DNA of 64,000 bases from Ariolimax columbianus (taxonomy: Eukaryota; Mollusca; Gastropoda; Stylommatophora; Arionidae), in the NCBI GenBank assembly GCA_036924085.1, contig JAVGWX010000005.1, positions 77,129,547 to 77,193,546 of the forward strand, read 5' to 3'. Made by a program: the position numbers and the translations under genes. The notes beneath the pieces are model-generated. The model was not told the DNA's origin. It saw nothing but the letters and a program-made list of their open reading frames with translations, and did no database searches. Every line of letters starts with the position of its first letter. Position 1 is the first letter of the stretch. Shown piece by piece: positions 36,401-49,739 of this stretch.

Positions 36401-39400
36401 TTGTTTAATCAAGGACATTTTCAACTTCGACGATGCAACGAGCACAATACACAAACAACATTCTGTAACTTCTGTTTGAGAGTATATGTGCCATGTCATT
36501 TCATCAAGGTCACTACAACTTATAAATATATATTCTCCATAATATCATCTTTCATTCAAACATGAGTCGACTATTCCGGGAACTTTTTGAAGCTACCTGG
36601 TATTTAGTCTAACCACTCCAAGTAAGATTATGTCATAGATAGGGTGCACAGCATATTCTATTTAGTTTAACCACTTCAAGTAAGTAAGATTATGCCATAT
36701 CTTGTATGTAAATATAATATCATCTAACTACTCCAAGTAAGTAAGATTATGTCATATCTTGAATGCACATATTCTATTTAGTTTAACCACTCCAAGTAAG
36801 AGTATGTCATAGCTTGGATGTACATAATCTATTTAGTCTCACTGTGCCATCTCATTTTGTGTCGTACACCATTGTTAGGATCTCATGTCACTTGATGAAA
36901 GTCATCATACACCATTGTTAGGATCTCATGTCACTTGATGAAAGTCATCATACACCATTGTTAGGATCTCATGTCACTTGATGAAAGTGATCATTGTTAG
37001 GATCTCATGTCACTTGATGAAAGTGATCATTGTTTGGATCTCATGTCACTTGATGAAAGTGATCATTGTTAGGATCTCATGTCACTTGATGAAAGTCATC
37101 ATACATTATTGTTAGGATCTCATGTCACTTGATGAAACTCATCATACACCATTGTTAGGATATCATATCACTTGATGAAAGTCATCATTGTTAGGATCTC
37201 ATGTCACTTGATGAAAGTCATCATTGTTAGGATCTCATGTCACTTGATGAAAGTCATCATACACCATTGGTAGGATCTCATGTCACATGATGAAAGTCAT
37301 ACATCATTGGTAGGATCTTATCGTGACATTTCATTTTGGCATGGTAGCTTATTTCATAACATCATTTAATCGTGTTACACTCTCCAGTAACTGTGGTAGT
37401 GATCAGCCGTCTGGTCTACAGGAAGGGAATGGACCTTCTGGCTGGGATTATTCCTCCTATCACTAGCAAATATCCGCAAGTTCAGTTTATTATAGGTAAG
37501 TTTTCCTGTGATCAGTAGTTTACTATAGTGGTAGGGGAATTGGTTCACTCATCTCATCTCTTCTGTCCATCCACTTGTGTGGTTAGATGTCATGGAGATC
37601 TGCAATTTTCTTTCATGTGTTATCCGTGTCTTCATTTTAATTGAGATGCCATCTCCACAGCAAAGTTTAGTTGTTCATTTCAGTTCGAGCACCATCTCCA
37701 CAGCAAAGTATATTTGTTCATTTTAGTTCAGTTGCCATCTCCACGGCAAAGGTTGCCTGCAATGGATCTCAAAGGTCATCTATCTATTTCCTTGATACTA
37801 CAATCTGCAAGGCTTTTCCCTGTCCTCCTTTTCATGTTATCCTCCAACTTATAACATTATTAACCTTTTGCACATTTACCTTGCATCTTTCCTTCCAGTA
37901 TTGTTTTCAGCAATGTATTATGCACTTTGATGTGACCAAAATATCTTTACTGCCGGACTATGATTTCATTTACCAATTCTTTTTGCACCCTCAATTTCTG
38001 AAAATTCCGTTATATGTTTTATTTACATTCTCAGAAGTGTCTTATTCTTTTAAATATCCACATTTCAAAGGCATCAATTCGCTTCTCCAATTGTTTGTTC
38101 ATTGTCCACGTTTCTAAACCATGCAATCAAGATGAGTATACACAACACCTGACCGCTTTCATTTTTAATTTGTAGGGGACTTGTTTTGATGTCAATATAT
38201 GACCCATGTTGGTGAAAACAGATTTGGCTATATCTATTCTGTTCATGATTTCCATTTCACATCTGCCATTTTCTGTTAATTATATCTATGTGGCCAATAT
38301 TATTTTCAACTCATGATGCCTTGGTGTTTCTTTAACACCTCAAACCCATCATGTTGTTCTTGGTCTTCTCTTGTTCTGAAGCCCTGCTCTCTAGTCTTAG
38401 AGGCTCCCTCTACTGGCAGGTTTGAAGACATTTTTCTTATTTATCTGAACCATTTCATTATCTATCAGTATATGCCATGTGGGGTGTGTTTAGTTCCTGC
38501 TTTCTTTCAGACTTCTTTATTTCTCACTCTGTCACTTCTAGGGACCCTGTCCACATTTTGTAAGCATCTTATTTCACATATTGTGATATTGTTTTTGTGC
38601 CTAGTCAAGGTCTGCATCTGACACTGATAACAGTTGGTATGAATGATCATTTTTGTTAAGTCTTCAATATAATGTTTGAATGTCTTAGTAAGGGTGATAA
38701 CTGGTATTACACTGCATTCCCTTTTTGATTTTCTTACTGTTAGCTTCTTGTCAATTCTGTCATTCTTTATGAACATGCTTCCCACATAAATTCTCAAAAT
38801 TAAAAGATGTTCTGTGTTTCTGACCTTCCTGTTTTCTGACTTTCAAAAACTCAATTTTTGCTGTCTTGATTTTCATATTATTCTTCATGCTTTAATTTAG
38901 TTTAGGATATTCAGATGTTCTTGAAGGATGTTCTTCTATGGATGTATGACATTCTGATCATTGGCAAAAAATTGATCATTCAGTGTGGTGGTTTCTAGCT
39001 TTGCCTCAAATATTATCCTGTCCTTATAGATGAGGAGCAATAGAAGTGATAATACATATCCCTGTTGCACGCAAGTATAATCCCAAACCAGTTCTAAGTC
39101 CATAGATATATGCTATTCTCACATTGCTTTAACTGATTTTATCAATTGCTCTAATGTTGTACAAAAACTGACACTGTACTCCATAGTAATTCTCCATAAT
39201 TTATTGATCAGAACTCTTCTTCTGACCAACAAAGACTATGTTCTGATCCACATTGTACTCAATGGTTTTTGTTCACAAATCTGTCATAACACATAAACTA
39301 AGTGTCCATGTAGTCTCTGCTCTTTCTTATTTCATATTGTGCATTGCTTAGAAGGGATAATCAACTTTTTGTCAGGAATTATTCCCCCATTTGTCTTGTC

Positions 39401-42400
39401 TAGAGGAATTGATGGGTCACAAGTCAGGAATTATTTCCCTATTTGTCTTATCTAGAGGAATTGATGGGTCACAAGTCAGGAATTATTTCCCTATTTGTCT
39501 TTTCTAGAGGAATCGATGGGTCACAAGTCAGGAATTATTTCCCTATTTGTTTAATCTAGAGGAATTGATGGGCCACAAGTCATGAATTATTTTTCTATTT
39601 GTCTTATCTAGAGGAATCGATGGGTCACAAGTCAGGAATTATTTCCCTATTTGTCTAATCTAGAGGAATTGATGGGTCACAAGTCAGGAATTATTTCTCT
39701 ATTTGTCTTATCTAGAGGAATCAATGGGTCACAAGTCAGGAATTATTTCCCTATTTGTCTTATCTAGAGGAATTGATGGGTCACAAGTCAGGAATTATTT
39801 CCCTATTTGTCTTATCTAGAGGAATCGATGTGTCACAAGTCAGGAATTATTTCCCTATTTGTCTTATCTAGAGGAATTGATGTGTCACAAGTCAGGAATT
39901 ATTTCCCTATTTGTCTTATCTAGAGGAATTGATGGGTACAAGTCAGGAATTATTCCCCCAGTTACTATTAAATATTCTGTAAATTTGTTTTTCTTTTTTC
40001 AATGTCCATCTATTGTTTTATTTATTTATTTGTTTTTGCAAGTGCCTATTTTTGTGCTTGTCTTTCAGGAGGTGATGGTCCTGAGAGGATCCTTCTGGAG
40101 GAAGTTCGAGAAAAATACCAGCTCTTGGACAGGGTTCACATGCTGGGCTCCCTACAGCACAGCAGAATCAGAGATGTAAGTCAGAAGCAGGAGTCTAACC
40201 ATCAAACTTCACACACAGCAGTCTTGTTAGAAATTGTAAAGACAAAGTTATATACTTGGTATCTGATTTTCATTGTTTGTTAATGTCTCAGAGTTTCTGA
40301 ATTTCTCAGCTTTTACATTATTAAAAAAAAAGCATTTGTTATCTGATTTTCATAAATTTTACATTTGAGGCCTTTCAAATGAGAAGGGTGAGCCTGCAAT
40401 GAATAAAAAAACCTATTGTCGGCAAGGCTGGCCCAACTGTTATTGTTTAAATTTTCAAGGTTTTTACAATTTCTCCTCATTTTCTTATATGTTGACATCC
40501 CCCATATATGTATTCTCCTCTTCTTTTATGATTCATTAGTTAATTATTGTTGTTGTTCGTTGTCTCTGATGAAAGCCTATTGGTCATAGCGTAGGTTTCG
40601 TTTGTGTTTTCGTCTCGGTGTGTTATCAGACCATGCCCATTTTTAATTTTTGTAAATTTTTATTTCACTTTATTTTTCATACAATTTCTACACATGGTAT
40701 GTTTTAGAAAGTAAAACATGTGTGTCATCGTGGTTAGGTCGATAGGTCAGTATTTCCAATTAGCATCACATTCATTTGAGTAGTCAATCCTCTATCATAA
40801 ACTGAAAACTAGACTACTGACTGCATGTATTACTATACTTTTCAATAAGGGGTTTCCTTGACTAAATCACTCTACAAAATACTATTAATCTGGTTTTATT
40901 AATTTTCACATTAAATGTTTCTCTCATTTTCCTGAATTTTTCTTGGACTAATATTTTCTTTATTTGCATGTTTTCTTTAATATTTGTTTTCTCATTTTGC
41001 TCTTCTTTAAACTGTTTTTAAAAAATGTTAGTCTCTAACAGCTGTTTATTATTTTCTTCAGGTGCTGGTGCAGGGAGATATACTGCTGAATACATCTTTA
41101 ACAGAAGCATTCTGTATTGCCATAGTTGAGGGTGCTTGTTGTGGGTAGGTAGATTTGTGTTCATGTCATTACATGTACTTTCTCCAAAGACTGGTGAATT
41201 TTTTTCAGAATAGTTTTTTTCTTGAATGTTTTCAGGAGTAGGATGGGACATTGATGAGTAAATATGATATTCTAGTTGGATCAGTTGTCCTCTGTTTTTG
41301 TTTTTGATGTTTTGTCCTCTGCATTTGTTTTTGATGTTTTGTCATGTCTCTATTTGACTGTCTTTTTTTATCATGGTTTGAAGTATTGGCAGATCAGTTA
41401 GGACTCTTGTCTTGTACATCAAAGGGACTGGGTACTATTTTGTTCTGTTAAGAATCGACATCATTGTACTGCGGACCAAGCCATTGGTGCTCAGTTCCTG
41501 TCAATAAATGGTGAGGAATGTAGATAATGATGGTTCTTGTTGCTCGCTGGTTGTACACTGTCTTCTGAGGTGTCCCTCACAGCTGGATCCGCGAATGATT
41601 TCAAAACTTTGCATTTTTGTGCATTGCTGGTTTATTGATTGCAGTGTTTTCATCCAAAAAACGGCTGTTATTCAACTTCATAATTTCATCTCTGTCCATT
41701 GCTATTCTTGGCATTGTGGATGCCTGTGAGGTCACGACGTCAGCTTTTTCATTCCTGCAAACCCCAGTATGACCAGGGCAAAGATCCATACAAGATCACG
41801 AAAGGTTCGATGCATCTTTGTTTGCTATCCACTCATGCCATAGCCAACCTTTCTGTACCTTCCGAAACAAGGATTGAAGCAAGTTTTTACAGCTCTAGGT
41901 CGCTGGCCCTGATGCTAGCAGTCAGTTTTTTATGCTGACCATTACATGTACTGCTCAGCATCTTGATCCTGTTTTAAATATTTAACAACATTGTCACATT
42001 CAATATTTGGTGGCTTTCTCTGTGTGTGTGTCAGATCAACTACATCTCTCCTGCCAAAGACGGATGTGTCGGACCGAAAGGAGCAAATATTGCAGTCAAG
42101 CTGTAAACTAGGGACACAGTGCATGCCATTTTCCAGATTACATTCTGCTTCTTGCAAAGTCCTGTTCAGGACTTGGCAGTGGGAGATTTTTTAATTTTTT
42201 TTTGCGTTCGCCTTATTTTCTATAATCCCCAAGGCGGTATGTGTTGCACTGTGGTTTTTATTTTGCGCCTGTCGGCCCAGTGCATCCGACTTCAGCATGC
42301 ATTTTATGTAAGGGTCTACTTCCTCCTGCATTGTCTAAGGGTTTGCTTCCCCGGGATAACGGACGGTGCTGTGATGGGGATCGAACCCAGCAGCTTCGAC

Positions 42401-45400
42401 TTGTGAGCCGTGCCACTTAACCACTAGGCCACGCCGTCCCCCAGCGGGAGATTGAGAACGAACGAAGAAGAAGAAGAAGCTACATGTCTCATATTTATGG
42501 CATTCTTTTAGGAATGGCTCCAGGTTTGATGGCTGCAACATTCGTACTATGAATGAACAAGGTAATGATGCACGGATGGTGGTGGAAATGTGGAACTACA
42601 ATATTGCTACTCTAGGGTTGGCAGAGACTCTGTGAGCAGTAGTTGAAAGGGGGAAACTGAACACAGGGAAATTTCTACATTCCTCCGGGCACACTAACAT
42701 AGGTACACACAATAGTGAATGTGTAATACTCATGCTATTAAAGGAGACACAGAAAGCACATTGATTTGGAGGCTGTAGTACCTAGAATGATATTGGCTAC
42801 TTCATTTCAAACTGCTGCCGCACCAAAAAGGGTAGTGGTGCAGTGGGTTCCATCTCACTGCAACATCCAAGGCAACGAGGAGGCAGACAGACTGGCAAAA
42901 GAAGGTGCAAAACTACCACAACCAGATACTAGCATGATATATGAAGAGTCAAAACGGCTTATACGAGCTAGATACATGACCAAATGGGAAACCGAACATA
43001 CTGGCTACACCAAAAACGATGCCTATTACCAGTTGAACAGAAGAGAGCAGGTCGTGGTCTTCAGACTTCGCACTGGCCACAATAGACTCAGGTACCACCT
43101 ATTCAACAAATTAAAGATAGGTGGCACCGACGAATGGCCGTGTGGTACCGGGAAAATGACCGCTGAGCATTTGCTGCAAAACTGCCCGACATACGAGGAT
43201 CAGAGAGAGCGGATGTGGCCATCACCAGTGGCAACACTAGACAAGCTCTATGGCAGTGTCGACAGCCTCAGGATGACGGCTGCTTTTTTCGAAAAAATAA
43301 TGGTTACTGTCTGACTGCGTACGAAGAAGAAGAAGATTTCAAACTGCTAAATAAAAAGAAGATAAAGATAAACATTATCCAATGTTATATGAGCTACATC
43401 AACCAATGACAAAGAAAACACAGTGATAATGGAGACTTCAAGATGTCATGGATAAAAGGAAGGAAAGACTTACAATTTTGATAGGATGGGATGGAATGCT
43501 AAGATTTGGAAGAGATCATGGGCAAATATGGAATCTGGACTAAAAATGATAATAGAGGATTACTAATGGACTTCTGTGAGTTCAATCAAGTGGTGATTGG
43601 TGGCAGCATGTTTACACATATAAGAATCCACAAAGCAACTGGGTTATCACCAGACCACAGGATAGAAAACTAAATTAACTACCAGACTATAGGACAGGGA
43701 GCCAGATTGACCATATAAGTATAAATAAGAAGTTCAATTCTTCATTACAAGATGTAAAAGTATGCAGTGGAGCAGATGTAATCCTCTGGTAGCCAAAATA
43801 AAGATGAAAGTTACAAGATATACAAGTGCAACACAAATAACAGTGATTCTCAAACTCTGGAACTGCTCAATCTATAGACACTCAATCGCCAAGATCATAA
43901 CTTGTTCAGCAATTCTACTCTAAACAAGTATTAAAATTACTTTTTTTATTGTTATAAACACATCATATAAAAGTTACATAAAATTAATTTGAACACATAT
44001 GATACATATATTTATCTCCTTTCGACTGATAACTTCTTCTTTTTTGATCAACTGATGCTATACTTCTAGCCCAGTGAGGTTCACAAAGGAGGCCATGTCT
44101 CAGGTCTTCGCAGTGCTCTTACAGTTTTTCAAGCATGATTGCTTCCCCTGGCTTCCTTCTTTGTCTGTCTATCTCTGCCAAATTTGTCTATGCTGTCATT
44201 TTCTCCATTCAGTCCTCGTTGATTATTTTATGAGTGTCTTTGTGTTTTTATAGCTCTGTGGATAGCAATTATGTGTGATGCTACTTCAAGCTTTTGTGAG
44301 CTCATCTGCCTTCTTGTTTCCAAGAATCTCACAGTGGGCCAGAACCCACTGTAGGACTAAATCTGATTTATTTTGTGACAGCTTGTAGATGTTATATGTT
44401 ATTTCAAGTCTACGGATAGCTATTTCTGGAATTTCATGCAGCAGGTCAGATGTTACTCCCGCAAACTATGTTAGCCCAGGTTTGTTGGGAGAGAACAGGT
44501 GAAACATACTGATGAAAACCACACCTCACTTCCTAGCAACTATCCCAGGAAAGAAATTGTTTCTTGGTGGTCTAGCTAATGCGGTGGTGATCAGCACCTT
44601 GATAAATTGGTTGATTAATTGAATGACCTGACAGTGTTGTCCCTGTTTGCTGTTCATGAGTATCTGTAATGTCACGTTTTTCTCTACATCATTGTTTCTG
44701 TTTGCCATTTCTATCTGTCAGCCTTCTCTTGTATGTTAACAATATGTGTCATTTGTTTATAACTGTCTGACATCCTAACATTTGACAGGCTCCAGGTGGT
44801 CAGCACAAAGGTTGGTGGTATTCCTGAGGTATTGCCACATAACTTGATCTACATGGCTGAACCCAATGTACAAGGTACAGTAGGCAGTTAGCTTATAATA
44901 TCCAGCTCATTTTAAATTGAAAAACAACAGCACCGTTTGACCCACAACATAGAAGGGTTTACTTAACTGTGTAAAAAAACATAAATAGGTATGGTCAGAT
45001 ACCGCGCTAAGATAAAAGTACAAACGAAAACTAGATTACGATCAAAAGGGCTTCATCAAGGACAACACACAACAAAAATAATGAACTAGCAAATCATAGA
45101 AGAAAAGAATAATACATCAAATAAAGATATGAACACATAAAGGAGTAGAATTTAAAAAATACCTTAGCTGGATAATAATTCGTCCATCATCGTCGATCAG
45201 GACTATAAATATCATCCCATGTCATACTGCATCCTTGAGTATGTGAGTGCACTTGTGACTGATCATGCCAATGCACGCACATAAATTTCTATGATACGGC
45301 TGGCAAACATAGTCTGCAGCTGCCTCTGGTATTTAAATTCCCATGGAGTAGAAAGGAAAAAATCGTCTGTTTTATAAGCGAGTTAATTGTCTATTATATA

Positions 45401-48400
45401 GCCATGTGTAGCAATGGTTTTGTTTTAATATCATTTGTAATATCAGAAACAAAAGAAAGTATGGTCTATGCTTGATGATAGAAAAGTTAGGACAAAAATA
45501 AATAACATTAAAATTGTCTGCATCATAGTTGCAAAAGTAGAGCTTGAGAAAGGCTAGCCTGGTTATAACATTTTGCCTTTGTTTTGTTTTTTTGAGGTAT
45601 TTAGTTGACAGTCCCCTTTCCCCTGTCTAAATAACAGCTAGACACATTTATAACCGAAGAATCAGGGTTTCATTCTGAAGTACCTATTACTTTACTTTTT
45701 TTAAAAATCTTGGCGCATGTTTCCAAGCTCACAAAACACTCATCTTTCAACCAAGCAAAAACTTCTGAGCTCCCTGCAGAGCATAGATCTTCAACAAATA
45801 TTTACCACATATACCTATCTTGTGCTAGCCACTCAGGCTCTGGTCAAGACCTCCTTTCTTTCAAGTATGCCGTAAACTCAATTTTCCATGCCAGTCCCTT
45901 CATCATCATCTGCCTTATGGATTCCAGAATACTTTCAGCAGGCTTTCTTAATGTGTGTGCGACCCAACGCCAGTGCCTTCTCATCACTTCAAGTGCCATC
46001 GTCCTTTGTCTGATTCTCTACAATATGTCCACATTAGAGACCTCATCATAGCATTTCAATCCTTCCATTGACGAAAGTTTGAAAGTAACTTGTAGAAGCC
46101 TTTGTTGTACACCAGATTACAGGGTCATGCAAAAGGACACATTTGTCATTGGAGTTGAAGATTCACAATTTCATTGATAACTTAATTTCCATTGATTTCA
46201 ATAAGTTCCCCAATGTCATGAAAACACCTCGCACCATTTGAATATGTAATGTGATATTCTTATTGATACCATCAAGTGGGGCTCATTCTTTTCTATATGT
46301 AATGTGATATTGATACCACCAAGTGGGGCTAACTCTTTTCTATATGTAATGTGATATTGATACCACCAAGTGGGGCTAACTCTTTTCTATATGTAATGTG
46401 ATATTGATACCACCAAGTGGGGCTAACTCTTTTCTATATGTAATGTGATATTCTTATTGATACCACCAAGTAGGGCTCATTCTTTTCTATATGTAATGTG
46501 ATATTGATACCACCAAGTGGGGCTAACTCTTTTCTATATGTAATGTGAAATTCTTATTGATACCACCAAGTAGGGCTCATTCTTTTCTATATGTATTGTG
46601 AAGTGAAATGATGTGACTAAAAAATGGACTCATGAACGGGCTAATTCTTTTCCTCGTGTGATGTGACATTTTTTTGTTTTTAATTTTCTGACATCTCCAG
46701 CCCTCACACAAGAATTAGAAAAAGCCATTGAGGATCGAATACATGGACAAAACCTGGATCCTTTTAAATTGCATGAAAGCATCAAAGCGTTTTACTCCTG
46801 GCAAGATGTGGCCACCAGGACAGAGAAGGTTTATCACATGGTGATGGCTACTCCACTACCTGACACTGCATCAAGGCTACTTAGGTAATTGACAGTTGTG
46901 TTTGGGGTTGTACTATTTCTCCTATGCTAACCTCAGTTATTCCCCCTACTAAGGTCAGCTGGTTTGTATACACAATTCATTGCTAGTGTGTCAATTATTG
47001 ATGAATTTGAAAAATGTTGATCAACTCCAACAAGACTGTCTATAATCTGACTTCTCACATGTTCACAGCTTACAGTTGTTATTTGTTGTTTTAGTCTCGT
47101 CTATTTTATTTATTGTATGTCTTTCATTCTTTGTTATATTCATCTTGTTTGATTCTATTCTTATTTCTAAAATATGCCCAAGTATAGAGCGTCACAAATT
47201 TAAAATACTTAGATGAGGATCTGTGACTGTTTGTCATTTTCACTTAGGGATTTCACAATCTTGCATCACAGGGTTTTGTTGGAGTGTATTCTTTCTGCGC
47301 TGCATGGATATTCTGAGTTGTAGCTATTCTCATCCTGCGGTGTACACCCCTCTTGAGCTAACTTTGACAACTCTTCCCTCGCCCTGCAGCGTCCACACAA
47401 GAGAAAACTGCTCAGCATAATTACATTAGATAACATATATAATAAGTCGCATCTCCCTAACCACCAAGAACAAGAACCTTCTCCATCAGCGCAGCAAAAT
47501 AGATATAACACCAGCAAACATCAATACGCTCAGCAAAAGATCGAGGAAGACCACACCAGTTTCACCAGACAAAGAGTCCTTGCAGCCGGAGAATCACGCA
47601 GAAGCAGCAAGTAAATGACTTGCTCCATCGCCGAACATCAGCACGTGATCCTGTCTACCAAAGCAACAGATAGAAGGAAAGTGACCTCGCATTTGCAAAT
47701 AGAAAGAGTCATCTGCTGCTTTTTTTCATGAACTTATTCCAGTCATTGCTTTCTCTTCCCAACCCTTCAACCAAATCACCTACACTTCCCTCACTACTCC
47801 CAGCCTTCCTGATCTCAGAGATCCGAAGTGGTATTGAAAGCATGCCTTCTGACAAGTCCGCAGGCAAAGAGGGAATCACGGTAGAGACACTAAAAGGGTG
47901 TAGCTACCCACTCTATACAGTGCTTGCACAATGATTCACACGTTTTCTAAAAGAGAAGGAAATCCCATCTAGCTGGAGAGAGTCGAAGACTGTCTTACTA
48001 TATAAGAAAGGAGGCAAAGTAGACCTGGCTAACTACCATCCTATCACCCTCCTCTCGGTACTGTACAAAGTATTCACCATAGGCCTCCTGGCGAGGATCT
48101 GCAACACCCTCGAGGAAGCAAAACCCATAGAGCAGGATGGGTTCGGGATGCTGGACCACATAACCACGTGCTGCCATTTGATCGAGGCAGCAAGAGAGCA
48201 CAACACACCACTAGTGTTGACATTCATCGGTAGCAAAAAGACATTTGACTCAGTCGAACCAGAACATGTGTGGAAAGCTCTAGAAGAGCAGGGAAGTGAA
48301 GCTGGCTACATGGATATGTTGAAACATTGCTATGATGGATGCACCACCATCATTCGTCTATTCACATGACCGATAACTATCACCATGGAGAAAGGTGTAC

Positions 48401-49708
48401 AGCAGGGCGAATCCCATCTGCCCAACCTTTTCTCTGCATGTCAAGAGTCGGCGAGAAACATTGCGACGGAAGCGAGTACAGCATCGACATAAACGGGCGA
48501 TTACTCAACCACCTAAAATTTTGTGATGACATCTCACTTATCATAGAGACACCCGCCGAAGTGACACAGATGCTAGCAACGCTGGAAGTGGAGGGCATGA
48601 AAACAGGCCTCACCATAAATATAGAATAAATGAAAGCTATGCGCAACCGTTTTGCGGTTCCTAACCTCGTGTCCCTAAACTATACACCATTGGAGGATGT
48701 CAACGAATACATCTACCTCGACTACCTCCTCAACATGGAAAATAACTTGAAGCCCAAGATTGCCAGGCTTCGTCGAGCAGGCTGGGCCGCCTTCAACTCG
48801 CTCGATAAAGGCGGCAACATACGTCACAAGACTATGAGCAGACATGTTCGACTCAGTGGTACTACCAGCGCTATGCTATAGAAATGAAACCTGGTCTCTG
48901 ACAAAAGCCTCGGAGAACAAGGTAAGGACAACACATACCTCACTTGAACACCGTCTCATGGACCTATTACTTGGGCAACAGCACTAGATGGGTTTACACA
49001 ACAGTGACATCTGGGAATTGTCACACACTAAGGATACCATACATCATGCCAACAACTACAAGCACCGCTGGGCTGGCCATGTAGTCAGAAGGAAAGACAA
49101 ACCATGAAGCACAGCAACCGCTCTGTGGTACCTGCGCAGCAAAAAATGTACCACCTGGTAGTGAGTGCCCTACTAGATGGCAAGATTAGCTCAAGCTGCA
49201 CAACACTCATGATCCTAAAACAAACAAGTTAGCCATCCACTGGACAACCCATGCCCTAGACAAAATCGACTGGAAACTGACATGAGACCAGCACAAAACC
49301 AAAAAACATAGCACTCCTCGAGCCCAGCCCGCCAAGCAGAGAAATGCATCCGGCTACTACCAACTCGCACAAGAGTTGGTACCCACGCAAGGGCTAATAT
49401 CCTTGTAGATGCACAGATCAACTAAGACTATGACCATCTGAAGCTCATTGTTGAACTCACTGCACTAATTATGCTGATTAGTCAGGATTTGTGTTGATAA
49501 TGTGACAAAGTTAATATGCATATTCTGCATACATTTTCCATACCGTGTTTTATGAAGCTACCAAATGCTCTTCCTAGCAAATGTATCAAATCTATAAATA
49601 TATTTAGCCCTTAATTTCCACAAGATTTCTTACTGAAACCCTGATTGCGTAACCGGTTTTTGTTTGTTTTTGGTTGATTTCGTTTTGAATTTTTCAACTT
49701 TGTGGTTG

Positions 49709-49739
<31 letters not shown>

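Larger units (their letters stand above)
33744..36845 (+). repeat. intron 5 minisatellite (~55-bp units) starting at the splice donor, with three insertions
   Basis: Intron 5 opens GTAAGTAAGATTATGTCATA and continues with TTTAGTATAATCCCTCAAAA. The same words recur as 55-bp units, regular at 34245-34575 (ATTATGTCATAGCTTGGATG, TGTATAGTTTATTTAGTCTA, CTTTCCACGTAAG), and as diverged units at 35244-35320 and 36601-36845. Most units keep GTAAG. The array is interrupted by retroposons at 33830-34200 and 34595-35244 and by a mariner at 35323-36600. Confidence 0.85.

Noticed and set aside
39374..39960. Possible CRISPR array from evenly spaced direct repeats
   Set aside because: Units are contiguous with no unique spacers, and the host is an intron-bearing eukaryote. 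The same applies to the other arrays in the window.
42377..42431. A functional minus-strand tRNA gene
   Set aside because: Boxes A and B are intact, but the element has a long body, an A-rich tail and a target duplication, which make it a SINE.
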